Shown here: one piece after another, positions 19,939 to 30,477 of the stretch
Numbering within the stretch: position 1 is the stretch's first letter
Layout of the letters: every line of letters starts with the position of its first letter
Assembly: GCA_025201705.1 (NCBI GenBank)
Contig: MU616790.1
Span: 1 to 41,972, forward strand
Direction: 5' to 3'
Length of the DNA stretch: 41,972 bases
From: Dissophora ornata
Lineage: Eukaryota > Mortierellomycota > Mortierellomycetes > Mortierellales > Mortierellaceae
Notes under the pieces: model-generated
The model's database searches: none
Seen by the model: the letters and a program-made list of their open reading frames with translations, nothing else
Told to the model about the DNA's origin: nothing
Position numbers and translations under genes: made by a program

Positions 19939-20636
19939 CTATTCCAGCTGGTGCAAAGCTGTCAGTATGATCAACTCGCGACGGAGCTGGCGGCTTTCCT
20001 CCAGCATCCTGGCATGGGATGCTACAAACTCGGCACGATTAGGCGCGAACCGATGTCGCTCCAGGACATTCTCGGCGAGGACGATTTGGCCGTAGAGCGT
20101 ATCCAGTCGGGACTCGATCAGCCGGATGCCTGTCGGGGAACTCGCGTTATAAGCGAGGGCACGCTCCCATCTCTCCGTTGGCAACTGGAAGCACTAGAAG
20201 TCCTCGGGGATGGGCAGCGTTGGCTAAGGAACCTCGTCGCTCCTGGCGACGAGCTCAGGGAATTGTTCGGCGTACTGTTGGAGGGGGGTAGGCTCCATGG
20301 TACTAGGAATGGGGACGATAAGAACAGGGCGGGGACGATAAGAACAGGGCGGGGACCAGGAATGAAGGGACTAGGAACGACGTCCGGGCCGGGAACAGGA
20401 GCGTCAGAGCCAGGAACAGGAGCGTCAGGGCCAGGGATGACGGGGCCAGGAACCACGGGGCTAGGGGCGGCGGGATCAGGAACGACGGGCTCGGGGGACG
20501 CGGTGCTCTGACGGTCGGGAGACACCGAACGCTGACGGCCCAGTGGTGAGCGGACACGCGGCGAGCGGACACGCGGTGGGTGGAGAAGTGTGGACGGGCG
20601 GTGGCGGAGGGTGGGTGTCTTGGGGACAGCGGGCAT
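19939..20636 (-). pseudogene. gag-like retroelement ORF, frameshifted
   Basis: Starting at the ATG at 20636, a Pro/Ser/Arg-rich N-terminus (MPAVPKTPTLRHRPSTLLHP) passes into a Pro-Gly-Pro repeat region (VVPGPVIPGPDAPVPG). After frame changes near 20290 and 20190 it reads LQQYAEQFPELVARSDEVP and then WERALAYNASSPTGIRLIES, a helical segment with RLDTLYGQIVLAENVLERHR and a final LRRELIILTALHQLE before the stop at 19939. The layout (disordered Pro-rich start, then helical coiled-coil-like part) suits a Ty3/gypsy Gag, but no CCHC zinc knuckle remains. It lies 3' of the integrase on the same strand, the reverse of normal gag-pol order. Confidence 0.45.
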
Positions 20637-20939
20637 TGTGGAATGGGTGAAGTGGGTCGGTGTTGGAGAAAAAAAAGTGGGAATGGAGTGGCGAGGAATG
20701 GGAATGAGGAGACGAATGAGAAAAATGGAGGAGCTGATTTATACTCCATTTCGAAATGTTGTTGTCTTTTGCATGAGGAGTGCATGAGGAGATGGCGTGA
20801 TGCGGGGGTAGAGAGATGGACCAATCGAAGAGGATTAAAAAAGTGATCTCGATGGTGAAGGAGTAAGGCGAGAGGGACGGTTACACAAAGAGGCAGCGAC
20901 AGGTGTTTTGAAAAGAAGAAATAAATAAAGGAAGGAAGG
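20637..20939 (-). mobile_element. probable LTR / 5' leader between pol and gag-like ORF
   Basis: On the minus strand this 0.3-kb stretch begins just after the integrase stop and ends at the gag-like ATG. It contains a TATA box 100 bp before that ATG and a pyrimidine-rich leader, which is what a promoter-bearing LTR would look like. I could not find its partner LTR or clear TG...CA ends. Confidence 0.35.
20736..20743 (-). promoter_or_regulatory. TATA box before the gag-like ORF
   Basis: TATAAATC on the minus strand, 100 bp upstream of the ATG at 20636, followed by a C/T-rich leader. Confidence 0.45.
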
Positions 20940-22090
20940 TCAAAAATTAATAAGAGTAATGGAAAATAAAAAATAAGAAATAATGGACGCCGGATCCAGG
21001 GCGGGAGCGGCCACGGGCCTAGGGGACAAACTGGAGGGACCGAAGAACTTCTTTAGTCGCGACGTATGGATGTTGTCATGGCGCACATTATTCGAGGTTA
21101 CCAGATCACGGCTGTTGTGGGATCGGATGGCGGTGATCCGGCAGGGACCTGTCCACGGCTTCTTGAATTTACTGCAGGCGGGTGCTGAGGTCGCGGTGGC
21201 TCGAGTGGACACGGGAGGTGTGTGTACAGCCAGACTGCTAGGCCAATGGGCCAGTTGTCAAAAGTGGACTCGGTAGGATCGTCGACGGCTTCTTGGAGGG
21301 ACAGAGCAAGGTTTTGTGCCTTATACAGCTGCTGGAGGTAAGCGGAGCGCTGATTGGGGCCCTGGGCGAGGACTTGTTCCAGATCGAAAGATGCGATGGC
21401 GTGGATGGGTGACGAGGATCGCGTCCATGGGCTAGGAAGAAGGGAGTGTCTTGAATCTGGCGATGAAAAGAAGTGTTGTAGGCGAACGAAAACTGACTGA
21501 GGTGTTCGCTCCATAGTGTGTGGTCTTTCCCAAGGAAAGAGGCGATCATGTTGGGGAGGGAGCTCATGAAACGTTCAACAAGGCCATTAGACTGCGGATT
21601 GTTCGCGGACGCGTACCGCAGGGTGATATTGAGACGGTGAATAAGGAGACGGTAGTTGCCTGCGCTGAAAGGGGTGCCGTTGTCGGAGACCATTTCCATA
21701 GGGATGCCATGCTGGGGAAAGTACTGGGATGTCAAGGTGTCGAGGAGCTCACTAGACTTGGTGCTATGCATCGGGTACAGGTTGACATACCGGGTATACA
21801 TGTCTTGTGCAACTAAAATGTACTGGTGTCCCGAGGGGGTCGCAGGAAGGGGGCCAAAATAATCGAGGGCAATGCGGGCGAAGGCGACATTCGAGGTGGT
21901 GGGGTGAAAGGTGGTAGAGTGCTGTCGGCCGGACTTGTAGGACTGGGTCAATATTCGGTGGCGCGTCTTTGCGGTGCCTTGGTGTCGGCCCAGGGGAATA
22001 TCATGCGCTTGGAATAAGATGAAACGATAACGCGGGAGCAGAAGGGGTCTTGCAGTTGCTGGTCGATGATGTGTTGATTGTTCTGAATTG
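20940..22090 (-). pseudogene. Ty3/gypsy integrase remnant
   Basis: The C-terminal part of pol on the minus strand. It starts with the H2C2 zinc-finger region (ILFQAHDIPLGRHQGTAKTR, about 22010-21960). It continues through the DDE core: ALDYFGPLPATPSG (first Asp), EMVSDNGTPFSAGNY (second Asp), NNPQSNGLVERFMSSL (Glu). After frame shifts near 21490 and 21230 it ends with KFKKPWTGPCRIT and NVRHDNIHTSRLKKFFG, the usual tail. RT and RNase H are absent, so the copy is 5'-truncated at about 22090. No chromodomain is visible. Two frameshifts mark it as inactive. Confidence 0.85.
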
Positions 22091-22464
22091 ATCTAATATT
22101 TTAATTAGCAATGGTGAACGACATGACGCCAATGACATGAAGAGTGTGTGAGGAGGTCCAACCTGAAGACGGTCGCGACGCATAACTGTCGCGTGGGGGT
22201 TGCAACCCCAGTTCAGCCACGTCCAACGCATAGGCGATGACGGGCGACATTGTTGATCGCGATGATGAGGCTAGGCTGGCGATCTCTTGAACAGCTCATA
22301 AATACATCAAATCCCCTTATCGCCACGCTCCATGGAAACAGAGCAATGGAGAATGTTATCACTTTTTATTGTCCAGTAGGCGCTACACTTGAAAGGTGCT
22401 CCTTGGCTCATGAAAACGGACGATGAAAAGAGGAGGAAGGATACGCTTAGTTTTATATTCTTCA
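22091..22464. other. spacer
   Basis: No gene seen. The boundary with the integrase remnant is an AT-rich stretch (TAATATTTTAATTAG). Confidence 0.4.
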
Positions 22465-22878
22465 TCATGGGTGGTGTTGCTGTTGCTGCTGCTGCTGCTG
22501 TAGCTCAAGGCGCTGCAGCCGCGAACAGCGCGCTAGCCATTCGTCCATGCGTCGAGGTTCGCCCCAGTCGTCGCCAATTCAGTCAAAGATTCTGCCTCCG
22601 TTCCATTCGTTGTTGATCTCCAGTTGATTCGGATCTACACAGTGATGGATGCTCATTGTTCCTGAATTATCAACGTGGCTGAGCTGTCCACCCTTTCGCG
22701 CCATGGACCTGCCTAAGCGAAGACGGAAAAGGGGGTCAAAGGAGACGCACAACAGTACAATCCCTCCACGACCCCGTACCCCAGACATGACTTGATAGCC
22801 CTGCAAGGTGCTGCCCGCTAGCTCACACCCCTCGTGAGAAAGAGCCACCCCGTTTCCGCACAGCAGCGAGTGCCACAC
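22465..22878 (-). pseudogene. unidentified ORF with one internal TGA and poly-Gln end
   Basis: One minus-strand frame is open from 22878 or beyond to a stop at 22465-22467, broken only by TGA at 22579-22581. Before the TGA it reads SFDPLFRLRLGRSMARKGGQ and LEINNEWNGGRIFD. After it comes IGDDWGEPRRMDEWLARCSR, then LQRLELQ followed by a (CAG/CAA)n poly-Gln run and HHP. Normal-looking composition on both sides of the TGA suggests a nonsense mutation in an older coding frame. The family is not recognised, and the 5' start is not visible. Confidence 0.25.
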
Positions 22879-23756
22879 GAGAGCCGGATCCTAGAGTGGG
22901 TTTCGGTCTCCAAGAGAGCTCAAGCCGGAGGACCAGAAGCCATTCCCTTGCATTGCCACGACGAAGCTGCGAACCGCTTTATGGAACTACAACAAGCGCC
23001 GATCACAGACGTTTGGAGTAAGGAACTCACAACGCCAGATCCCTGGTCCGGAATGCGGAGCAGGGCATGCAATGAAGGTGCGATCCATGAAGGAAAGGGC
23101 CGTCATTACACAGGGCAGCGCAACAGCTCGGCAATGCCAATGCTTTCGCAGAGGCCAGCCCTGGAAGCACTGAATCCTGGCCAAACCCGTGCCCCGAAAG
23201 GGTGGACAGCAGACTTACAGGCCTCCCACGAGAGAGAAGACCCACGCCGATACCCATGTTCGCGCCATGCAGCCCATGTTCACGCCATGCAGCCGCCTTT
23301 ATCTATAGCCCACTGCCATTACCTTGAGTGTGTTGCTGAGGATTGCAATGCCGCCGAATGTTCTCTGCAAAGGAGGCCATGAAGAAAGCTGTGAAGGAAG
23401 GGGCGAGAAAAACTGCCGCACTGCTGCTCTCTGACTGCTGCCAATGGCAACCCGCCGATGCGCATTTGACCTCCATCGTTCCCATTGCATCGATTCTTCA
23501 ACCCTCGTCCTGATTCTGCATCTGCATATCTGCATCTGACGCCCCAAGACTCTCCAGCTAAATCCATGTCCAACGATCCGTTTGAGGGACAGTATGGGCA
23601 AGACAAAGCGCCGTTGGCAGGGTCTTGCCTAGTCCGCTGATGGTTCCTGAGTGAGAACTGAACTGATGGCACCTGAATGATCACGGCCAACGGTTTTTCC
23701 TGTGCTGGCTAACCGATTTTTCTTCATCCATGTCAACTACATAGCCCACAGAAAGA
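22879..23756. other. no assignable gene
   Basis: A plus frame at 22834-23382 and a minus frame at 23319-23690 (with a CPYC and further cysteines) are open, but neither has a recognisable domain or good start. They overlap each other's flanks and I do not annotate them as genes. A short direct repeat (CATGTTCGCGCCATGCAGCC and CATGTTCACGCCATGCAGCC) lies at about 23258-23294. Confidence 0.35.
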
Positions 23757-25844
23757 ATGACAACCAAGAGAAAAGTTGACCAACGCGATACACAGGTATG
23801 TTCAGAATGTTTGACAAGGACGGCACACCAGCCGACTACACCCGAAACCCTCTCACATCAACCTATGTCTTTTCCATGCATCATACGTATAGCCGCGTGA
23901 GCAGGACCAACTGGCAGACACCATGGCAGCGAATATCTTTGGGCCGACCCCAAACCTCGTGGAGAGGACAGCATGCAAGTTTGCGGCGGAATTGACAGTA
24001 GCCACCAGCCCAGTCCTGTCACCAGAAGCATTTGTGGATTTCGTGAAGGGCCAGCTGCCGACCGCACGTAACAAGGATCTCGTGTGGACATGGACGTCAC
24101 TTCGGGCCCACATCTCAGAACATGGCCAAGACCCGCTGAAAGTAGCGTTCAAGAACGCTGCTCTGCTGACCCCCGACGAGGTGACTCGGCTTTGGGATGG
24201 TATGTGTCCATGCAGCCGACTATTGCGAGAAACAAATCGACATGTCCTTGTTCATGTTCTCGTCAACTTATCTCCCTGTCCTTTTCTTCTACTGTTATAG
24301 CAATCAATGATGCGGAGCAGGAGCAGGAGCACAAGAAGGACGAGACCAAGGTATAACAGGAGTCATCTTGATTGATCATGACGGAAGGCAGCATTGAAGG
24401 GCTCTGTAAACTAATACTTACATTGTTATATTCTACTGCTACTTTTTACCCTCTTCTCTAGCAGCGAGCATCCAAGCGACAAACTTTGCAGCAGCCATCC
24501 CAATCGACGTCAAGTTCGACCTGTTCAAGCGATCGCAGCGGCCGAGGCAGCAGCTCGTCGGTGTCCCGCGCGCGCGACGCCATGCAGAAACAGTAGGCAG
24601 AAAACCTGCAGGAATTCAAGGGCAAGCTGTGGACTGTTACATCAGGAACGGTGGTGGACATAGACATCTGCTCGCACGTGCTGTCCTTGAAGAAGGAGTC
24701 GTCGCTGCACTCGCTCGTGATTGACAACGCCAAGACCGTGATCCAGCTCTTCACCGGCAAGGACAAGGAGGAAGTCGCCCAAGTGCTGGAGGAGCGCGGC
24801 GACGAGGAGCAGGACACTGAGGACGAGCAGGCGTTTGTGGCCAGGTATTTGTCGGCCCCAAAGGCAACGGGGTTCGCCCTCAGCCGAGGATGGCTCGGCA
24901 GCACGGAAGAGGACGACGCCCTGGACGAGGATCAGCGAGAGTGGCTGTTCAAGGCCATGCACGACATTTACACGGTGTACAAGTGCTGCGCCTTCCGGCT
25001 TCCCCTTGAGGAGAAGGAGTCGTGGTACATGACAACCCTTTGGTCGTTCTTGTTGCCTTTTCTCAATGAAGGCAACGCGCTGGTGTACCGCCCTGGGGAA
25101 GCTGTGTCAGAGGCATCAGTCCTCCGCAAGAATGCCGCCAGGACCCTGGAGATTCGCCGAGTCTATAGACACAAGATCGACGGGCTGATTTCCAGCACGA
25201 CGATGCAGCTCGAGTTTGGCGGTATCGAGGCGGCTAAGACAGACGAGGGCGCTCAGAGCACCAAAACTCTGATGGACACGAGGAAGCTCGCGAAATTACT
25301 GAAGGACATGCACGACTGCATTGTCAGCAAGACGGACGACCCGAACGCTCTGCACGAGCTGGAAACCTTTGGCCTCTAGATCAATCGTACAAAGATGACC
25401 ATCTACAGGCTCCGCAAGATCCGTGTTGATGGCCCGCACTACCAGTTGGTGAACCATGGATCCTACTTGTTCCCGCTTGTGTGGGATGAGCGAGGGCTGG
25501 CGGCAGCGGCGATCACCCGCTTGCTCACCGACCTGGTGACCCTCAAGAAGTCGATGGAGGCGATGGACACCAAGATTGCGACGTGGACAGTCCCTGGCGT
25601 TCGGTTCGAGCACGAGGTGCTTATTCAAACGCTCAACTCTCCTCCTCGTTCTTCCGTCACGGATGAGTCGTCCGACTCTCAAGTATTACGCCCTCGCCCC
25701 CGCCCTCTCTTAGTGTACTACCATAGTATAATTGTGTTTGCTCAATATCAATCACCCATCAACTTGAGTATCTGTGTTCTGGAGGTAATTCTGTCAAGTT
25801 ATCCACGAAAGCAGGGCCATGCTAAACGGCGAAACGCGCCATAA
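23757..25844 (+). pseudogene. four-exon multicopy-family gene with two nonsense codons
   Basis: Exons 23757-23795, 23893-24199, 24301-24350 and 24462-25844. All introns are GT-AG and all phases match (0, 1, 0): the first exon is MTTKRKVDQRDTQ, the second starts PREQDQLADTMAANIFGPTP, and codon G|CA joins exons 2 and 3. Exon 4 is in frame throughout but is stopped by TAG at 24594 (after MQKQ) and again by TAG at 25377 (after ETFGL). Each sits where a Gln codon would fit, and the frame stays protein-like to 25842. Recognisable segments include VVDIDICSHVLSLKKESSLH, LDEDQREWLFKAMHDIYTVY, HKIDGLISST, LEFGGIEAAKTDEG, LAKLLKDMHDCIVSKT and TIYRLRKIRVDGPHYQ. I know this layout as a lineage-expanded family of Mucoromycota-type fungi without assigned function. 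The D...E-x4-E-x-x-K pattern recalls PD-(D/E)XK nucleases but is not diagnostic. The acceptor of exon 4 is a NAGNAG site. Confidence 0.75.
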
Positions 25845-26049
25845 TCTTAAAAAGAACCCTTCTCCCTGTCTATTGGGACGGTACAATCTCATAGGACAAA
25901 CGGTAAAGAGTCACTTCGATTGCGCCACGATCGTGCCATAAAGACGCCATGAAAACGGTTATTTATACGGAGGATGAGTTTTGTCAGGATGTTGAACATA
26001 GAGCTGTGGGAAATGAACCGCTACGGTGATGATCTTGAATGTCTATAGC

Positions 26050-28748
26050 CTAGCCTCTGATCCGTTGATATGATAGCCATTCTGGGGATGGGATACCCCA
26101 TCTTTCAGATCCCCATGTTTCTGAGTCTGCTTGTACATGTCTACGGCCATCTTCAACGGATATCCTCATTCCGAATTCTTTAAAACATCTCTCCAACAAT
26201 CCATCGTCCATCTGCATCCCGAACTTCCCCTTACAATCCTCGACTTCGTCGACAAGCTTCAGTAGCGTACTATTTCCACCTTGTTTGCGCACATGGCGGA
26301 GCTCTCGGGCATGATTTGCAGTCAGGGAGAGTATGGAGCTCAGGTTGTAAATGCCATCCAAACGACGCAGCATTGGCCAGTTGGAGGTGATCCATTCGAT
26401 TTCGGGCGCCTTCCACTCTTGCTTTCCTAGTAGTGTGATGTCCAGGACCTTGAGCTTCCTCAGTCTTGACAAACGCTGTAATCCTGAATCAAGCGACAGC
26501 TTCAAGTAGTGAAATGTCCGAGTGGGCTTGTTATTCCAGCGCGAGAAGGGTCTTCCAAGTCGACCAAGGGGCTCAATGACCAAACCTCCTTCCAGAACAA
26601 GAGTTTCGAGATCTGCGAGATGGCTCAATTGCTCTATCATCCTGTCTTGGACCCTGCAGATCGTGGAGTGGCTGTAAGGTTCCCCAGTCCGTTGATTGAT
26701 GGTGTCGTATTCAAACGCAATGCCAAGTGTTTTGAGTCTATTGCAAGCCCATGGTTTTCGATCCTGAGGAAGGGATAGAGCATTGATTGGGTAGGGCTCA
26801 ACCCTAAGACATTCCAGCAAAGCACAGGACTTCAGGATATGTAGAATATTGTCACAGTATTTGTAGCCATATGGCCTCACATCTCTGAATGGTGGGTCAC
26901 TTGAAACCCGTTCTTTGAAGGCACAGGACAGATCCAAGGTCGTCAGAGTCATGGAACAATTCCGAGCTGCAGTCCTGAAAGTCTCATTTTCTGCTGAGAT
27001 ACGATTACGCATTTTCAGCTCCTGAAGCCCCCGAAATTGACGTGAAGACGAGCCACAAATGTCGAAGACAGAGTCTGGCACGTTAATAAGGTAGTCACAG
27101 CAGTCGCAGTCCGAGAAATCAAAAGACCGAAGGTGGGGACAGAACTTGTATAACAAGGAGACGAAATCGAAGTCTTGTATTTTGCAAATGTCAGGCTCGG
27201 GGGAGTTCTCGTTAACGTGGGGCGAAGGGCGAGATAGGACTTGGGCTGGGCCGACTCGGTTACAAATAAGACATGCTCTGCTTGATGGTTCATGATCATT
27301 GTCTACAAGCAAGGGTCGACTTTTGTGCATATCTCCATTTTCTTGCTTGCTGAAAAAGTAAGAACCGCTCCAAGAAAGTCCATTCAGTCCTTTAGTAGGC
27401 CCGTTATTGGGGTCGTCCTCCCATAGGTCGTCAGAGTCCTCGCTGCTGTCTTCTTCCTGTATATGGTAATCCGTGTCTGACTCGTGAGAAGAATAGTCCT
27501 CGTCCTTCACTACTATTCTCCTATCCCAATCATAGCCTTGTGACTTATCCAACTTTTCTACTCCAACCAACAGCAGCTCTCTTAGCTCAGGCAAACACAT
27601 ACACAACCGGACAACCTGCACCATATTGATCTCTGAATGGTTTAGGATTAAACGTCTTGCAGTTCCAAACAGTGGGGCCTTGCCTGTTCTCGATTTCTCT
27701 CTCTGTATCTTTCTGAATTGATCCAGCTCCCAAAGATCCACCTCAGGAAGTCCCATGTCACATGACACCAAAGAGAGCGTCTCCATTTCCCGGCAGCCTT
27801 CCAGAATAGGGATAATTTTGTCGGCGCTGATTCTCCAACTCCAACTATCCAATGTGAGAGAATTAAGGACCGCGATTTTGCTGACTAAACCCAAGACGTG
27901 TCTTGAAATGACTCCAGGAAGGCATTTGATCGTGAGAGATGTCAACGAATCTGCATTGTGCTCGAGCAGCTTGGTGGCTATGACGATACTCCGAGGCAAT
28001 GGCTTGGTCTTTTTCTCATAGTAAAGACCAGAAAAGTCAAGCTTCAGGGATTTCAGATGCTGAAGTCTGATGAGGCAGTGCTGTTCCCAGGACTCCAAGT
28101 CGGAATCAAGCTGTGGACTGGGTAGATAGCAGTTCGGTGCTTGATAGGAGAGATGGGTAATACTGGAATTGCAAGATTGGAAATTCTTGAGAAAAGCCGA
28201 ATGTTTGGTGGCGGTTGGAGGAATGCTTGTCCAAAGTATTAAGCGGAAATTTGACAACCAGGATCTGCAGACAAGACAAGAAGCGAGGAGTGATGGGGTA
28301 TCCAATAGTGCACCAATGCGCTCAAGGACAGTGGAAGGTAAAGTTGCCCAGGCATTCCTTTGCTTTTTTTTTCTCGTGCGTTGCCACTGTAAGGGGCGAT
28401 AGCATTTTCAGCAGCTTGATTTTTTTCTCTGATAACTGGTGGTGGCCTCTCCTCCCGTTTCCTCCGTTCCGCGTGCGCTGGTGTTGCAATCGATGGTGAG
28501 TTGTCTGGATTATTTTGCTCTTTGTGGTGCTTTTGACACTTTTGTTTTTCTCTCATGCTCTCAAGTGCAGGCTGAGTCTCCTGCCGCCCCTGTCGCTCTT
28601 TGTGTTCCTTATGTCTTCTATTGCGTCGCTCCTTCACTTTTCGTTTTTTCTTCGACTTTGGCGCCTCCAAGGAATCGGAATTATCTCGCTCCTTTCGCTT
28701 TCTGTCCTTTTTTTCTCGTCGCACCTCGGTTTCCGGGACACTCATCAT
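26050..28748 (-). CDS. F-box protein with lysine-rich N-terminal extension
   Basis: Proposed exons 28437-28748 and 26050-28386 (882 aa), with a 50-nt phase-0 intron (donor GTTATC, acceptor CTTACAG). Exon 1 (104 codons, ATGATG start) is basic, with a nuclear-localisation-like SKKKRKVKERRNRRHKEHKE. Exon 2 opens with a basic run and then the F-box (WATLPSTVLERIGALLD, LLASCLVCRSWLSNF, LILW), about residues 117-165. About fifteen leucine-rich segments follow (LQHLKSLKLDF, LNSLTLDSW, LRELLLVGVEKL, FRGLQELKMRN, LRKLKVLDITL), interrupted by an acidic loop (SSEDSDDLWEDD) and a Cys cluster (ACLICNRVG). It is a candidate SCF substrate adaptor, probably nuclear. The F-box frame has no ATG of its own before the leucine-rich repeats, so a join is required. 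The alternative to the intron is a one-base slip in an A9 run (28364-28372). Confidence 0.75.
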
Positions 28749-29211
28749 AAGTTACGATGTAGATCTGAAATGGTTCAAGGAATGAGCTTGGTCGTGTAGG
28801 AAGTGAGGGAATGAGAATGGAGGAGGAAGAGGAGGAGGAAGGGGAATGAAGTAAAGAGAATGGTAAAGATAAATGGAGGCGATGGTTTATGAAGAAATGA
28901 GGCGGTTGGGATAGAGGAAGGTGATGGTATGAGGAAGGAAGGTGGATGAAAGAATTAGGAAAGGAGGAGGAATAAGAGGTATTGCAGGGTATTTCTTTTT
29001 GAGAACGCTGTCAGAATATTCTGATGTGAGCCCACTAAGAAAGATGGAACTGATGGAACTGACGAAGCAATGGACCTGGCTTGATGAAGCAATGTAACTG
29101 GCTTAATGGAACTGATGGAGCTGGCTTGATGAGGAACACTTGCCTGCGATTAAACAGCGTGCTCGCTCATCTTTTTCCATCACCTCAATTTGCCACTTAA
29201 CATTATTATCA
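28749..29211. other. spacer with short imperfect repeats
   Basis: Purine-rich DNA (GGAGGAAGAGG tracts), then imperfect repeats of TGATGGAACTGA / TGGCTTGATGA at about 29046-29135. No gene. Confidence 0.45.
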
Positions 29212-29700
29212 TCAAGGGGAGTCGCGCCAGGCATTTGAGTGCGAACGTCGAATCGCGGAATCTGTAGCGCAGAGAATCTTTTCCTCCTCCACGAGCAATA
29301 ACTCTATCCACGATGAAAATGTCCTGGCTCGCTTCACACGGTCCATTCTGGTTGCCCTCTCATTCCCAAGATTCAGTACGGTCACATACTCTTTTGCAAA
29401 GAGGTTGTGAATGTTCTTGTCGTCGGTGGTCAGTGCAATCTCAGCGATGTCTTCTCCGTGGTTCATTGTCAAGGGCTCATTGTTGAAGTATTTGGCGATC
29501 TCGGCACAATGAGGCTGACCAACGCATCTGAAAATCCATGTTCAGTCGAGTCGATGAATCGAACGACAATGACAAGATCTGGGCCTGACACTCGTTCATC
29601 AGGAAAGAAGAAAGGTGGCGCTGGATCCCTTTGTGTTCCGAGTTGCTGTGGTAGTAATGGTGCTCTGGCACCATTGGAGCTCTGGATGGGATGCACACGT
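29212..29700 (-). pseudogene. possible relic of a multicopy fungal family
   Basis: Two minus-strand frames read in sequence look protein-like: PDERVSGPDLVIVVRFIDST and HGFSDALVSLIV (about 29620-29500), then after a frame change LTMNHGEDIAEIALTTDDKN, IHNLFAKEYVTVLNL and SSWIELLLVEEEKILCATDS, to the stop at 29212. The R-x-S-GPD-hydrophobic pattern recalls large multicopy families in these fungi, but I cannot name the family with certainty. The start and the junction are undefined. Confidence 0.25.
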
Positions 29701-29712
29701 CCTTGGCCTTGA

Positions 29713-30477
29713 AGCCGTCAGCTTACCGTTGTTTCTTTACTACTATTGGAATGAAAGCGTTGGCGTGCAAGGAAGGTTCACAGCAAATGATTGCTGGCCG
29801 TGTGGGTCAGAGGAACTCAATAGTTGTATGCGAGCTCCGTAGGGTCTGGCTCTGGGAGAAGAGAGTTTATTCATGGAAGATATGTTTGTAGCTTGAATGT
29901 GCTGACTTTGCAAGGCGAAGATTGTGGCAGGCATTTCTGGTAACGATCCGTTGCCGCTCCTCGCCCTGCATATGTAGTGGGGTGCCCAAATTGACGTCGC
30001 GCCTGAGCAAGCGATAAAATATCGTTTGACAGCATATGTTCGTCCCGTCTTTCTTTTTTCACAAATAATTTCGTCCTATTGTTCACTTCCAAGTTTGCAG
30101 CGCACCGACTTGGCCTGATTCGAATATTCCGTTATAGTGTCTTGCTGTTATCAAATAGTTGTGCGCTCTTATTCCAATTACAAGCTTCTTATTGTTGTCG
30201 ATACCATCCATTTTGGCGATTTTCAGTACCCCGCGGTACTGTGATGATGGTTCTTCGGTTGGTACACTTGACGGGTTGGCTGAATGGGCTTTGGCGTGTG
30301 GATCCAACTCTGAGTCTCGACGGTAGAGTTCAGCGCAAGTATTCTAAAAGTATTTCGCCCGCGATGATTGTTGCTCTCATTATACGTTCCGATCCAGCTT
30401 CACCAGCGGCTCCAATTACCGACAAGCGCTCGGAGGTTAAAGGTTCATGTGTTTTTTAAAAAAACTGTTCGTCCAGC
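29713..30477. other. spacer, no gene seen
   Basis: The open frame at 30079-30459 (plus) has no domain and no good start context. Nothing else supported. Confidence 0.4.

Noticed and set aside
22834..23690. Plus 182-codon and minus 123-codon ORFs
   Set aside because: No family, poor starts and mutual overlap; the CPYC motif alone is not enough.
24084..24356. Plus ORF across the exon 2 / intron 2 boundary
   Set aside because: It is an out-of-frame reading; the spliced four-exon model explains the region.
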